Source: Juglans regia
Lineage: Eukaryota; Streptophyta; Magnoliopsida; Fagales; Juglandaceae
Reading direction: 5' to 3'
NCBI RefSeq assembly: GCF_001411555.2
Contig: NC_049909.1
Span: 8,749,485 to 8,813,484, forward strand
DNA: 64,000 nt
In this document: piece after piece, positions 11,546 to 23,162 of the stretch
Position numbering within the stretch: the stretch's first letter is position 1
Layout of the letters: each line of letters opens with the position of its first letter
Made by a program: the position numbers and the translations under genes
The notes under the pieces: generated by a model
Database searches by the model: none
Told to the model about the DNA's origin: nothing
What the model saw: only the letters and a program-made list of their open reading frames with translations

Positions 11546-12099
11546 ATCCTTAAATTATCTCATCTTAGTAAGCTAGGGTCCTTATTAAACCCCTCTTGGG
11601 CCTTCTCCAAATCTATCTAATATTTTTACCAAATCATTGAGTCCACCAATGTGGCAAGTGTCCAATATGCGCCCATGAGTCATTCTTCGATCCATTCGCC
11701 TCTTGGTACTTTTTCTCAAAATTAATAAAGCACTAGAACTTTCTAATAATTCTAACTAAACCAAAGGTGTAAGCTCTTTTGCTAACTCAAGCTTCAAAAA
11801 TTTCTTTTTTCTCAAGGATCACAACTTCTACTAAGCTAGGATCATGGCTACTAGGGTTAAATCCTAAGGTGCTTTTAAGTGGGGTGTTACATTTCTCTTA
11901 AGCAAAACTCTCGAATGATATGGATAGCAGCTCAACGTATTGCCTTGAGCGGTCCTTATGCTTTGCTAAATTGTTGCCTAGTCTTACAGTTATCGCTCTC
12001 ATTTAGTACGAGAAATACTTTCATTGGACCGTTCTTTTTATTTGACTTGAGCAAACAATATGTTTGTATTGTTCTAACTTTTATTCCATTAATATAAAC

Positions 12100-12668
12100 T
12101 GTTATCGAAAAAAATAATGTAACTGAAATGAGAGAAAATATGACGTTCATGCATATGTATCATCATGTTAAGTCAAATACAGAATTATTTTTGTAGGCAT
12201 GTAGGTCTTCAATTCGGATATATTAACAAATATGCATGACATGCTAAATCATTAGGATATTTTCATCAATATAAATACAGATATATAAGAAAAAAAAAAT
12301 ATTATTCAAGTTCCATTAATTATTAATGCTTGCGGTCATGATCATCATCTTCAACCGCAAATTTCTTCTTATAATAGTCAAAACACAAAAAACATTAACA
12401 TTCTAAAGGATATCCAAAGCCATCAACTGGGTATAATCTTTATTATTTCCGGTTGAAGGAGGCAAATCCACTAGACTCTTGGAAGAATAAAAAGACAAGG
12501 AAGGTGGTAGAAATATCAAACTTCCCAATTGTGAATTGGTGGAATGTTTTTCGTTTAAGAAGCTTGATGCACGTCCACTCTCATTGAGAGCTGGAAGGAA
12601 GGAATTAAGAAAACGTACGTTGCAAATTGCTCACCCAAGGTCTACTTTCGAACAGCAGTATCTGTACT
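12100..12668 (-). other. Region downstream of the WRKY stop, probable 3' UTR
   Basis: AT-rich sequence downstream of the WRKY stop. No other coding sequence is recognisable. The 3' end of the transcript cannot be placed exactly; AATAAA-like signals occur, but several are equally plausible. Confidence 0.4.
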
Positions 12669-15600
12669 CTAATTTCTTTGGGCACCTCCAGCAGCAATAT
12701 CCCCAGCGTCAATGATTGAGGTGAGTGCAATTGCTAAAGCAGATTGGAATCTTTGGTCAACAGTGATTGCCTTTGTTGCAGTATCAATGGTCTCTAGTAA
12801 AGAGTGTTGAGGAGTAAGATCTTTCTTGTGCATATATGACTGATAATTGTCTTCTACTGGTTGTCTTCCCATACTTAGGTTTCCAATTTGGTTCTTGTTG
12901 TAGGGTTGACGTCCATAGTTAAGGAACCCATTAACCCAAGACATTGCATTGGGATCAGAAGAATTGAAGTTGAGAGTTGCGGAAGAATACTTTGGACGAT
13001 ATTCAGAAGAAACTATATTAAAACGAGGTAAGGAAGAGGATGGGCTTGATGTGAGGTCAAGAGTAATTGTTGGATGTGAAGGTACTGAAGATGAGAAAGA
13101 AGATTTGGATAAGTAGAAATGCTTTGATTTTAAACTATCCAACTTAAAAAAGTCCGGGCCATGAAGATTAGCTGTAGCAGTACTATTAGCAGTGGTGACT
13201 GATGAGCTGTGGCCTGCAGGTAATTGGGAGCTTGACGATTCAGACAAAAGCATGGAAGCAGCTGCTGAAGTGGTGGAAGCCATAGTAGTAGCTAACATGG
13301 GAAGTGGGTGGTTGTGTGTTCCTTCATAGGTGGTGATCAATATGGATATGTCCTCCGCACACCTTTGTACCTGAAATTGCAAACAATTCTCACCATTGTT
13401 AGAACCAGTACTAAAAAACTTTTGAATATAGAAAATTTTGAGGACTTTTTGTAACGTCCCAATAGAAGACCCAAACAATATGACCTATATTTCAAAAGGA
13501 CTAGTCAATGATATAATTGGAGTCCCATTAGAACCTTATAAAGAGCAATAACTTCACCTTCACAAGCAATGTGAGATCTCCCATACACTACTTACCCTTA
13601 TCCATATCATATGGGGTATCACAATCTACCCCCCTTAAATTTTCGACGTCCTCGTCGGGCCTGCCCATTGTAGGTGGCATGGCTCAAGTCCCACATTTCT
13701 AGTTGATATAGGTTCTGATACCATTTGTAAGCCATATGGCCTATACTCCAAAAAGACTAGTCAATGATACAATTGAAGCCCCATTGAAACCTTATAAAGA
13801 GCAAGAACTTCTCATTCCTAAGCAATGTGAGATCCCATACATCACCTACCCTTATCCATATCATATGGACTATCACAATTTTGTAACGCCTCAATAGAAG
13901 ATCCAAACCACATGGCCTATACTCCAAAATGACTAGTCAATAATACAATTGAAGCCCCATTGGAATCTTATAAAGAGCAAGAATTTCTCATTCCCAAGTA
14001 ATGTGGGATCCCATACACTACCTACCCTTATCTATATCATATGGGGTATCACACTTTTACAATGAGATAAAATCATGGCTAAATTTATCTATTTTGTTCT
14101 TAAGAAATCATTTTGATTTTTGATTTTTGATATTTGTTAAAAAACTTCATTTTAATCCAATTTTAGACCTTTTATCTTGGATTAGTAGTACTACTACTTG
14201 ATCACATGATATTGAATTCTCCACCTTTTTTTCTTAGACAATTTATTAACTTAATAGTGACTTTTTATTGTATGTGCCAAACAAGATCAAAACCTAATCA
14301 ATAAGTACTATAAAATATATTGAAAGGGATTAAATTAGTCATATAATTGCTCCCACATGCTGGTTGCCGATGTTTTTTTTCTTAGTGTTGAAAGTGTGTT
14401 GCCTTAGTTAAGTACTTGGTTTATAAAAAGAATTAAAAAAAGAAAGCTTATAAACTAACGTAGTTTGATATGCTACGCAATATAACTCGCTCTAGCATAT
14501 GACCTCAAGCCACATTAGTTTGTAAATTAATTTTAATTATCTTATAAATCAAATATTATTGGTCACTTTACACAAGAGATTACTAAATACAAGAATGAAA
14601 TAGTTTGGAAGCAAAGACATTTTTAATTTCACATGCCTTGATGAAGTATTTTCAAGAATTAAACTTCAAATTATGATAAGATTTTATAACTATACTAATG
14701 ATCATGATAAGCTGGGCTCTCCCGATACAAATTACTTTAAAATTGTTCATTTGTCATAATGGTTAAAAATTTAATTGCAATACTAATTTAATGTATGTGA
14801 GATGATGATCAATTACTACTTATAATATAATTATAAGTACTACGTACCTGTTTTCTTACTGGGCATGAAGGTGAAACAGTGCAACGATAGTATGCTCGAG
14901 GGCATGGGTGACTCTTCGAAATCTTTTGTCCATATTTCCGCCATTGGCATCCATCATTCATCTATATGAAAGTAATTTTAATTTAAATAAATAATATAGA
15001 TTTCACTACAAGAAAATTACTACTTATTTGTGGTCAGCTATTTCCTACGAAAATATATATTTTCTGCTAAATTGAGTCTGTTTTCATCATAAATAGTCAT
15101 TCTCATCGCAAATAATATGTTACAAATGCTCGTTTTTCTCGTAGTATAATTAATTTAGCTTTATTGGATTAATATACCATTCATAAAATAGTAGATTAAA
15201 GTACTACCGAGGAGGCAAAAACTTTAAAACAAAATTTCCATCTTGTGTATATATATATTATATATATATACTTACTGTTGGGGTATCACATCTAGCCCGC
15301 ACAGATACCCTAGCTTTCTTTACGGGATTTTGTTGTTGAACCTCATCATCTCCACTCCGTTTTGTCTTCAAAACTTTACTGTGTTGCCAACAAGTCTCCC
15401 TAGCTTCTTTCTTCAGTTCTTCAAAACTTTTAGCATTTACTTTCGATTGATCAGACAATTCGAATCTGCGATCTAGTCCAAGAGTCAAGCTGGTTTCTTT
15501 AGCTTGGTCATCCTCTTTTAATTTGCTAGAGACTACAGTTTTTTTGTCCTCTTTTGTATCATGTGTAACTCTTCCAAGGCAAAGCGAAACAAACTGATCT

Positions 15601-17421
15601 GATTCTTCAATTTCTTGATGGTTGTTTGTATTATTTGTAGTTTTTATCCTGTCTTTTTGAACAATGTCAAAGAATTTCATTTGAAGGTTCTGATAATCCT
15701 TCATTATCCGATCTAAAGACTTCTTTAGTCTTTGATTTTCTTCTCTTACCTCACCCATTTCTACTCTAGTAGACTGAAGCTGGACATCCTACATCGAGAG
15801 ATATATATAACAAGAACATTATTTTTATTGTTAAACTATATGAAAAACAAAAAAAATAACTATATAAAAAAAGAAAAAAGAAAAAGAAAGTTTTATTGTT
15901 AAACTTTGAGATCGATGATGGAATGCTTAATGATAATACATCATATATCAAACACCACTACCACCAAGGGTGGTTGCTTAAAGCTCATTGGGTTACTCCC
16001 AAGTAATTTCGTATGTACAAATTAGCTCTGCGTAATTATAATCTAAATATGGATTCACTTTAGACTCTTAGTATTTTAGCCATCTAAGAATTCACTGAAT
16101 TTCCTAGTGCCCGTAAGGTCTAAGCTATGGCTCAAACCCGACTCGAGGGTGTGCAGCATGCGGCTTTTTGCCGTCTAGGCCACTTCTATTTGGTTCTCAG
16201 CGGATATGGTGCTATTATGGTCATGCCCAAGTAGGGAAATCATCACATCTGGTTGCCCCCTCACCATTATCAAACACCACTACTTCGAATACATACAAAA
16301 CGTCAAATGCCTTAGATCATCAGTTTCTATCGAACAATTGGACTTTAAGTGAGATAAAGATAGGCAAATGAATTGGACCATACAACACTTGTATTGCCTA
16401 AATGAATTTTCTTCGACAGAATTAATTTCTCAGTAAATATTTTAAAGTTTGCTTGATGAATCTACATTTTTCCAACTGTAACCCCCTAGATCAGTTAAAA
16501 GAAAGAAATTATAGCTAGGCACCTCAAATTCCAAACACAATATAATTTGGTCAGTATAGCTGGGTGCATATATTCGATCCAAACATAGTTTGATTAAAGT
16601 TGCTTCAAATGTGAACATGATGTTTTCATAGTTTTACAGTTCTAGAGTTTTCTCTATAAGCAAGAGTGGAGGGAGCTAGCTACCTAGGGCTAAGGTAAGT
16701 GATCATACCTTCCCTCCCAAGAAATGGAGATTTTTTTCTTATAAATAGCAATATAACTATTTTCAAATTAAAAGTGAGTTAACTCATTAATTCATGTATA
16801 GTGAAGGGTTATATATATATAAGTTCTCACTTTTCTTTTCGTTGCAATAAATATTAACTCATTATTTTAGCAAAAAATAATCATGTTGATAGAAAATATT
16901 AACTGACAGTAAATAATCAGTTATCTTGTAACGAGTACTTGGAGTTGAGAAATGAGAGTTACGTACATACTCAAAAGCAAATATATATAATAAATTAATG
17001 GATCGAGCTAATTAGATATAAATATTATCATGAGAGCCCATATTGAATCTGAAGAAAAGCCTAAATTCTTATACCTGTTTGCTGCAGCTTCTTGAATCCT
17101 TTTGTAAAGGTGAAGATGGCGGCTTCAAGTAATTTTCATGGCATGGTCTTCCATTTCCGACCTGGAATGTTGCAGGAAAAGTAGGCCAATAAAAGATAAT
17201 TTATTAGGAGCTTTTCATGTCAATGAAGAGAAGTTAATAAATGTCATAAATCATCATGCAAAAGGAGATCAAATCACTTCTTTAGTTCTATATAGCTATT
17301 ACTTACTATTTGATCATCACCATAAAAAGGCACTAATGGCAACAATTGCTAAATTGTAGCCTCTGATTCCAAGAAAAAAAAAACAGCTCAACTCTGAATC
17401 AAAACTCTCTCTCTCTCTCTC

Positions 17422-17456
<35 letters not shown>

Positions 17457-18006
17457 TATAAAACTGGCAATATATTCTATAAAAGTTCTCATGTACTACT
17501 CCAGCCTCTAGAAAGAAATCTATCTGAGTTTCTTCCTGTACATGAGTGAGGGAAGTTAGACCAAATTAATCGGAAACGTGCTTGACAGAGATCGAGCTCT
17601 TTAATTTCTATGTACAAACTTCATGAAGCTGCTGCATGCATGATATATGACAAGACTCATTTTTTTTTTCCTCAGAAAAGCTGACTGTCGGAATATTGAG
17701 AAGCATTCGGGGGAAAAAAAACTAGAAATTAAGGAAAAGAAAGAAAGAAACTGCAGATATAAATTAAATAGCAAATATATTGAAAAGAAAATATCTACAG
17801 TCATATCCACAATATATATATGACTTCCAAGAACCATGGAAAGAAAGAAGATCTGAAAGCTCCACCTCGATTAATGTTGTTGTCTCTAATAATTTTATCC
17901 ATCCTTCTTCATAACCAGTACTAGATTGATCATTATATATTTTCTCCTCCCTGACATGACCTCCATAACCAGTACTAGAAATGAATTCCTTGGTAGCGGC
18001 CTCCAT
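12669..18006 (-). CDS. WRKY transcription factor, group IIb (WRKY72/61-like)
   Basis: Proposed exons on the minus strand are 18006-17866, 17161-17075, 15788-15276, 14961-14848 and 13370-12669. All join in phase 0 with GT-AG introns and give about 518 residues. Exon 3 carries the coiled-coil/leucine-zipper region ([19 protein letters not shown]) typical of IIb proteins and a basic [12 protein letters not shown] stretch. Exon 4 has [20 protein letters not shown] and the first zinc Cys pair. Exon 5 completes the C-x5-C-x23-H-x-H finger (...TYEGTHNH) and a Ser/Thr-rich C-terminal region ending near [13 protein letters not shown]. The intron before the VQR valine is the position known for groups IIa and IIb. 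Known role: binding W-box promoters in the nucleus, often in defence. Exons 3-5 are firm. Exon 2 is supported by sequence and phase. The exon 1 donor (GAG/gtggag) is weak and tentative. No disabling mutation was seen. Confidence 0.85.
13450..14053 (-). mobile_element. TRIM retrotransposon with three LTRs, in WRKY intron 4, TSD CTTTT
   Basis: LTR a is 13450-13623, the internal region 13624-13725 (102 bp), LTR b 13726-13877 (about 25 bp lost near its start), then a 4-bp remnant and LTR c 13882-14053 (172 bp). The whole block is flanked by a perfect CTTTT duplication (13445-13449 and 14054-14058). In minus sense the LTR starts TGTGATACCCCATATG and ends GGGGCGTTACA-like. The internal region has an initiator-Met-like primer site (TGGTATCAGAAC at its LTR b end) and a purine tract (AAGGGGGGTAG) at the other. 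There is no coding. Same family as 57227-57672 but more diverged, so older. It lies in the intron between exons 4 and 5 of the WRKY gene. Confidence 0.9.
15005..15146. mobile_element. Short CACTA-like MITE in WRKY intron 3
   Basis: The block begins CACTACAAGAAAATTAC and ends with TTTTTCTCGTAGTA, an imperfect inverted copy of the start. It contains 'tttgtggtcagc' and 'catcgcaaat' motifs reminiscent of the subterminal repeats of CACTA elements. About 142 bp, with no coding. A 3-bp duplication is not clear because the right terminus has a mutated last base. It lies between exons 3 and 4 of the WRKY gene. Confidence 0.55.
17405..17454. repeat. Compound (CT)n(AT)n microsatellite in WRKY intron 1
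   Basis: An uninterrupted CT run is followed by GT and a long AT run. It lies in intron 1 of the WRKY gene on the antisense side and is likely polymorphic. Other (TA)n tracts in the window occur near 15250-15270, 20838-20859, 23279-23291, 23449-23462 and 54326-54350. Confidence 0.9.
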
Positions 18007-18213
18007 AGCTCGTTATTTTATTTATTTTTTGTGCTTTATAATTTTCTTGATCACACTCCTCTGGGTCTCAATTTACGCCTCTGCACATATATAAATAGCT
18101 AGACATCATGAAGTATTTGATTCCATTCAGAAAGCCAAAGCAAGATATAATTCACGTACGGTCAGAGTTATGGATCTAATTCCGAACACGGACCAAAAAT
18201 GTCAACTGCTCAA

Positions 18214-18474
18214 TTTGAAATCATCATCTGTCTCAAAAGTTGATAGAAAGAGGTAGATTTTATTATTTTATATCTTAACATTCATTCTCACTTGTGGGCT
18301 AGACTTCCTTTCAATGAGTAGGTCCAACAAGTGGAATATTTAATTAAAATAGAATAGAGTGTAGAGTTAGAGTTCGAACTTAGGATCTCTGCTCTGATAC
18401 CATGTGAAATTACCATCTATCTCAAAAGTTTAAATTGATGGGAATATGTAGATTGTATTATTTTATATTTAACA
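18214..18474 (-). mobile_element. Very small TRIM (67-72 bp LTRs) in the WRKY promoter
   Basis: Two related direct repeats, 18214-18280 and 18403-18474, enclose 122 bp. In minus sense the right copy starts TGTTAAATATAAAATAATAC and ends GGTAATTTCACA. It is followed immediately by TGGTATCAGAGCAGAG, a match to the plant initiator-Met primer site. Flanks are CTCAA (18209-18213) and CACAA (18475-18479), a one-mismatch 5-bp duplication. There is no coding. The element lies about 200 bp upstream of the proposed WRKY start codon, so it could supply or disturb promoter elements. Known: TRIMs are non-autonomous LTR elements of under 1 kb. Confidence 0.7.
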
Positions 18475-18742
18475 CACAAGTCCAATTGCACTCGAATAAA
18501 TTATATCATACTTGTGTTTCATGCATGCACCATTTAACTAACCAAAAAAATAGAAAATTCAACGTCAACGTTTGAGTTAACATGTGCCGCAATGCTCGGA
18601 CCCCACGATCGGGTTCACGGTCAAACTTTTGCCACCAATATCGTACTGCATGTTACTGCCCGTTATCTGAGCGTTTCTTTTCTACGATGGTAGGGTTTTC
18701 TCACTTAAGAAGATTAAGATTGAGGTCGATGGCCGGCCCCCT

Positions 18743-19075
18743 CACTACAAGAAATCTGGCCTTTTCCAGCGATTTTAAAATCGTCACAAAAAAATCGTTG
18801 CAAATAAAGGTTATTTCCGGCGATTTTCAGGTCGCCGCTTAATTTTCGTTGCGAAGTTGAGAAATCATTGAAAAAAATGTATAATTCACTTTTGCGGCGA
18901 CATCTACACCTTTTGCGGCGATTTTTGTCGTCGCAATAATGTTATTAACTAATTTTCTGTCGATTAAAGGAAATCGCCTCAGTCTTTACTATTTGCGGCG
19001 AAAATTATCGCTGCAAAAACACATGCGCCCATTTAAACTTATTTGCGGCGAGTCAAAAGCGCCGGAAAAGCTCTT
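18743..19075. repeat. Left terminal and subterminal repeats of the CACTA element
   Basis: After the terminal inverted repeat there is a dense set of motifs such as 'ccggcgattttcagg', 'tttgcggcgac', 'tttgcggcgattttt' and 'atttgcggcgaaaatta' in both orientations. They alternate the GGCGA core with AT-rich spacers. Presumed transposase accessory-protein binding sites. Confidence 0.8.
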
Positions 19076-19079
19076 TAAA

Positions 19080-19560
19080 ATTAAATCACCCGCGTTAGGT
19101 TTTCCTCTCATTTCATTCCCTCCTGTCATCTCTCCCCCTTCCCCCTTTCTCTCCGCAGTCCCTCTTCTCCCTCAAGCCTCCGCCGCGCACAGACCGTCGC
19201 CAACGGCCCCAGCAGGCCACCGTGACCTCACCTCGACGGCCACCCCCTCCTTCTCCCCCAGCCCCCACGCCAATCTCTTTCTGGCCTCACCTCTCTCTCT
19301 CTCTCACTCTCTCTCGGATTTCTCTATGTCGCCGTCGCTGGGGGCGCCGTTCGCCACCACCCACACATCGACGCCGTCGCCAGTCCTCCGTCCGAGCCCC
19401 TTCTCCTCTACGCCTAGCCCGAGGCCCGAGGCCCGACCTGTCTCCCTTGCTCTGTTTGCAACCCACTGCCACCAAATGAGGAGGAGGCGCGGGTTCAACG
19501 GGTGGGAAGCCATACTGTTCATTGGAATAAATGCAGCTATAAGGTACATCGCTGAAACTC
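19080..19560 (+). other. GC-rich block inside the CACTA element (possible captured 5' exon)
   Basis: This C-rich segment (clusters of tctccc, gccgcc and ctctctct) contrasts sharply with the AT-rich surroundings. It looks like a 5' UTR plus first exon. A plus-strand frame reads Pro/Ser/Ala-rich low-complexity sequence and ends near RRRGFNGWEAILFIGINAAI before an AG/gtac-like junction (about 19541). No family was recognised and overlapping frames are open on both strands, so no gene is called. Confidence 0.35.
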
Positions 19561-21464
19561 TGAATTCTTTTAGGAAAAATACACTTTTTTTGTTCCCTTC
19601 AACTACCAGATGTCTTGCTTTTCACACCAAACTATAAAAACTAAAACATTTAACTCTGTAAGTATAAAAAACTAACAAAGAATATCCAATCTAATTATAT
19701 CCCTTAAGATGAATGAAAATATGTGATGCAACACAATTTTGATAATTAGATCTTAGCGGAGAGTACACATTGCAACATTTATTTATAGTTAAATTGTGTA
19801 ATATATCAGTTTTAGTAAATTTGAGGGTGCGAAGTGGGTCTTTTCTCTTCTTTTAGTATCATGCATGAGACGTATGTCTTGAGAGATTTACTTCATTCTT
19901 TAAATATTTGGGGCAGCAATATTTTGGCTGCCAGTGCAGAATCTTCACCAAACATAAGGCTTTTATGCATATACAGTACTTGAAATGTAAGATTATGGTC
20001 CTCTCACTAGAGATTACGATTCTAACACAGTTGGGTATTAATCAATGACCTCTTGGAAAAGAATAAATTCGAATCATTTCGGCTCCATTAATTGGAAACA
20101 AATTTCTCCATCCATCCTTCGATGCTTAATTTGTGGTTAGAATTAATAAGGTCCCAAGACAGTGTTTGTGGTGCAAGAAATCTGATTCAAGAATGGCCGA
20201 AGTATTAGGTTCTGTTTCCTTGATGAATTTGGATTCCAGTTTGTAGTGGGGAAAGTAGATGATCTTGGGATTTTGCCACTGGAATATGCTAGTTCTTTAA
20301 GCAATTTGTTCCACTGATCATCCTCTAATTAATTGCATGTGGTCTGATGATATCGTAAGGATTTTCTTTTTGGTTCTTGTTTATACTCGCTTCTTATGAT
20401 CAATTTGTCGTAATTGTGAACTTTCCCTAGGAAGTGGGAAAAATTCACATTACAAAATGGAGAATATATTTATAAGTTTGAAACTAATACATAGCGAATC
20501 TTATCTTTCTCGCATCTTCCTCTTCCATATTAGGAAAATTTTACACACTAATCATCATCACAATCTAATCTCACTATCAGTATTCATTCATTTATCTATT
20601 TATTAATTTCCTCAAGCAAATTAAACTGAGTCATATATATATATAGTTTAATCTAAATGGTTGAAAATATGTTTTCCATGATTGTTTACGCATTAAAAAT
20701 AATAATAATAATAATTTGCATTAATCTTTCTACATTAATGACTCGACATATTTAGTAGATCGAACTCATGTTCATTTCATTCATGTATAAATATTTTGTT
20801 CTGTTTCTCTCTCTTCTCTCATTTTAATCATTTCTATCATATATATATATATATATATACCTCTAGCTTATTATATATGTTTACGCTCTATTGTCGGCCG
20901 TCCGAAATCAACTTAATACCCACCAAGCCTGCTGCAATATGCCTCTAATTTGCCTTGCTTTTCCACTAAGATGGATAATATATATGAAACATTATTTGTA
21001 TGGCCGGCCTGTACTGCATGCATGGAATTCACACAATATTGTTTGCATTTTAATCCACATAATTTTCAAAAAAATCTTGCTAATTATTATCTCTTACAAA
21101 ATTTGAATTGATACACTCCAGCTGAAATAAAAAAGATTAAAAAAGGGTCAAGTGTTGAGAAGAAACATAGTTTTGTTAATGTGGGTAATATCATCATGTG
21201 TATAATGTTTTTTTTTTTTTTTTTTTAAAGTTTTGTATGCAAAAATTATTTTTTATGTATTTGTAGCCTTAGATACGTACATAGATTTCCAGATTTTCGT
21301 TTTATAAAAAATATCATGTTATAAGGGGAAATTAATTATTCTCCCAGCTATGAAATGCTGGAAACATCCTTCATCGAGGGCTCAAATATCTGCAACTTCT
21401 GAATGAACTGCATAAACTATAGCATATGGGCATGTTTTGTCATGTTTTTTTAAATTTTTTGATA

Positions 21465-22956
21465 CTGTAGATTTGGCAGTAAATGCCACAGAAATGTCCA
21501 CTCTGTATAAAGATTATTTCCTTCAGTCAATCCAGGATGGTCAGGCAGATATTTGTGTTTCACAGAGCCCAGGTTCTAGTATATATACAGACTATCATAT
21601 GTCAGATATTGGTGTTTCTGAGATAAAAACTACCTCTTTAGCTTTGTGTAATAGTGCATTTAGAGAATTCCTCTTTTCCCAAAGGTGGTTGTGCCTTTCC
21701 TATCCCCTCATTTAGTTTTGTTTTTTTAAAGTTATATGGGGTAGAGTTGGAGAGAAAGCTGAGTTGAACACATTTAGAAGCCTGTGGAAAGTCTTCAATT
21801 ATTTTGTGTTGGCTGTTGGTTCTGATTGTAAGTGTAACACTAATTTGCTTTCGAGTCTCACCCACTTCTTTGCTGCAGGAGTATTAATCTATTGCCCATT
21901 GTATGGCTGGTGGTTGTGCAAGCATTGCTACTTCATTCATTTTTACTCCTAGCGAGCGTATAAAACAACAGATGCAAGTTGGTTCACACTATCAGAACTG
22001 CTGGTATAACTATAAGATCCTGGTGTTATCTTTATTAATAGTACATCCTTTTATGCTTACTATGCATTGATTTTGATGTTGTCTTTAATCTCGAATTCAT
22101 TCAACTGAGGGATTGGTTTGTTTCAACCATTGGTAAAATATTGTATATTTCTGGATTTTGCTATTTATTTATTCAGATTGTAAGATTAAAATCCAATATG
22201 TTTTGTTTTATATGATGCTTTGGTTCTGCCACTCCCAAAAAAAAAAAAAAAAAAAAGAGTTGGCTTTGGTAGTTTGCTATTTCCATGTTACTCATTGTTC
22301 TATTTTTGCAGGAATGCATTGCTTGGAATTATTGGAAAGGGTGGTTTACGTTCATTGTATGCTGGGTGGGGAGCAGTACTCTGCAGGAATATTCCTCACT
22401 CAATAATCAAGGTCAGGCTAGTTTTTGATTGTAGACACAGGTCTGTTTGATTGTAGAAATTTCATGGAGCTCTTTCAGGCTAGTTTTTGTTGCAATTAGC
22501 ACACCATTCAGTAAAATATACATGAGCATTATCTATGCTGTTTTCCTGGACTAGTTTTGTGAGATGACTATGAAGTCAGATTAATTTATTCTTTGGCTAG
22601 ATTAGAAAGAGTTTTTTTTCCTCCCTGTAAGACTTTCCACAGATTGGCTTTTTTCTGTTAATGTCATATCCCAATGCCTAACTCTTATTGTACGCCTATA
22701 TGAGTGAGTTCAGAAATAGACCTGCCTGGCCAACAAGGGGGGTTTAGGTGACATTATAGATTGATCCTGCTTCAAACCAATACAACCATGTTTATATTTT
22801 CATGTTCTATATCTTCATTAGCACACCATTCACACATGACTGTTTTTGCTTCTTGGTGGATGTTATGCAGATTCCAGGATCTATGAACCAATATGACAGT
22901 GTATTTCACACCCTTCGAGAAATAGGCAAAAATGAAGGTTTGTGAGGCCTCTACAG
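21465..22956 (+). pseudogene. Captured fragment of a mitochondrial carrier family gene
   Basis: Several exon-like pieces with intact intron borders lie inside the CACTA element. 21465 to about 21800 reads ATEMSTLYKDYFLQSIQDGQ-type N-terminal sequence. 21879-22003 (after ttgctgcag, before gtataac) reads MAGGCASIATSFIFTPSERI and KQQMQVGSHYQNC. 22312-22411 continues in phase with NALLGIIGKGGLRSLYAGWG and LCRNIPHSIIK. 22871-22956 reads MNQYDSVFHTLREIGKNEG. P-S-E-R-I-K is a variant of the carrier signature P-x-D/E-x-x-K/R. The family moves solutes across the mitochondrial inner membrane; resemblance to plant S-adenosylmethionine-carrier-like proteins is a memory-based guess. A TGA at 22943-22945 and a missing stretch between the last two pieces mark it as a pseudogene. 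Retained introns show DNA-level capture. Confidence 0.8.
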
Positions 22957-23162
22957 GTATCGTTGCCCTTGTTCTGCCTGTTATTATTTTTTTGAGAGAG
23001 AATTGTCATTTAAAATATTAGGATGACATATCCATGAGCTTATTTCATTTATTCTGCTGCTTGTCCCTTGAACTGGTCTCTCCTTCTCATGATTATTACC
23101 TTAATATGCTTAGTATAGTCTTAGTATAGTTACTATAGATCTTTGGATCTTTTTTGAGTATA
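22885..23162. repeat. First copy of an internal duplication in the CACTA element
   Basis: The segment starting 'ctatgaaccaatatgac' and ending near 'cttttttgagtat' recurs at 24397-24674 with very few differences (for example tttcattt versus tttgattt). It starts inside the last carrier exon and runs into its intron, including the TGA stop. Confidence 0.9.

Larger units (their letters stand above)
9449..11891 (-). mobile_element. Probable old LTR (solo or truncated)
   Basis: In minus-strand sense the block starts TGTAACACCCCAC (right end, 11891) and ends GGGTGTTATA (left end, 9449). The two ends form imperfect inverted termini, with 9 of the first 10 bases matching. A good TATA box (TATAAATA) lies on the minus strand at 9645-9652, about 200 bp before the left end, as expected for a U3-R-U5 order. 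There is no PBS after the left end and no convincing polypurine tract or target-site duplication, so a solo or damaged LTR is likely. A different solo LTR (10152-10652) is nested inside it. No protein coding was recognised. Confidence 0.45.

Noticed and set aside
19222..19549. Pro/Ser-rich frames on both strands in the CACTA element
   Set aside because: Open because of C-rich composition. Kept only as a GC-rich block of possible exon origin.
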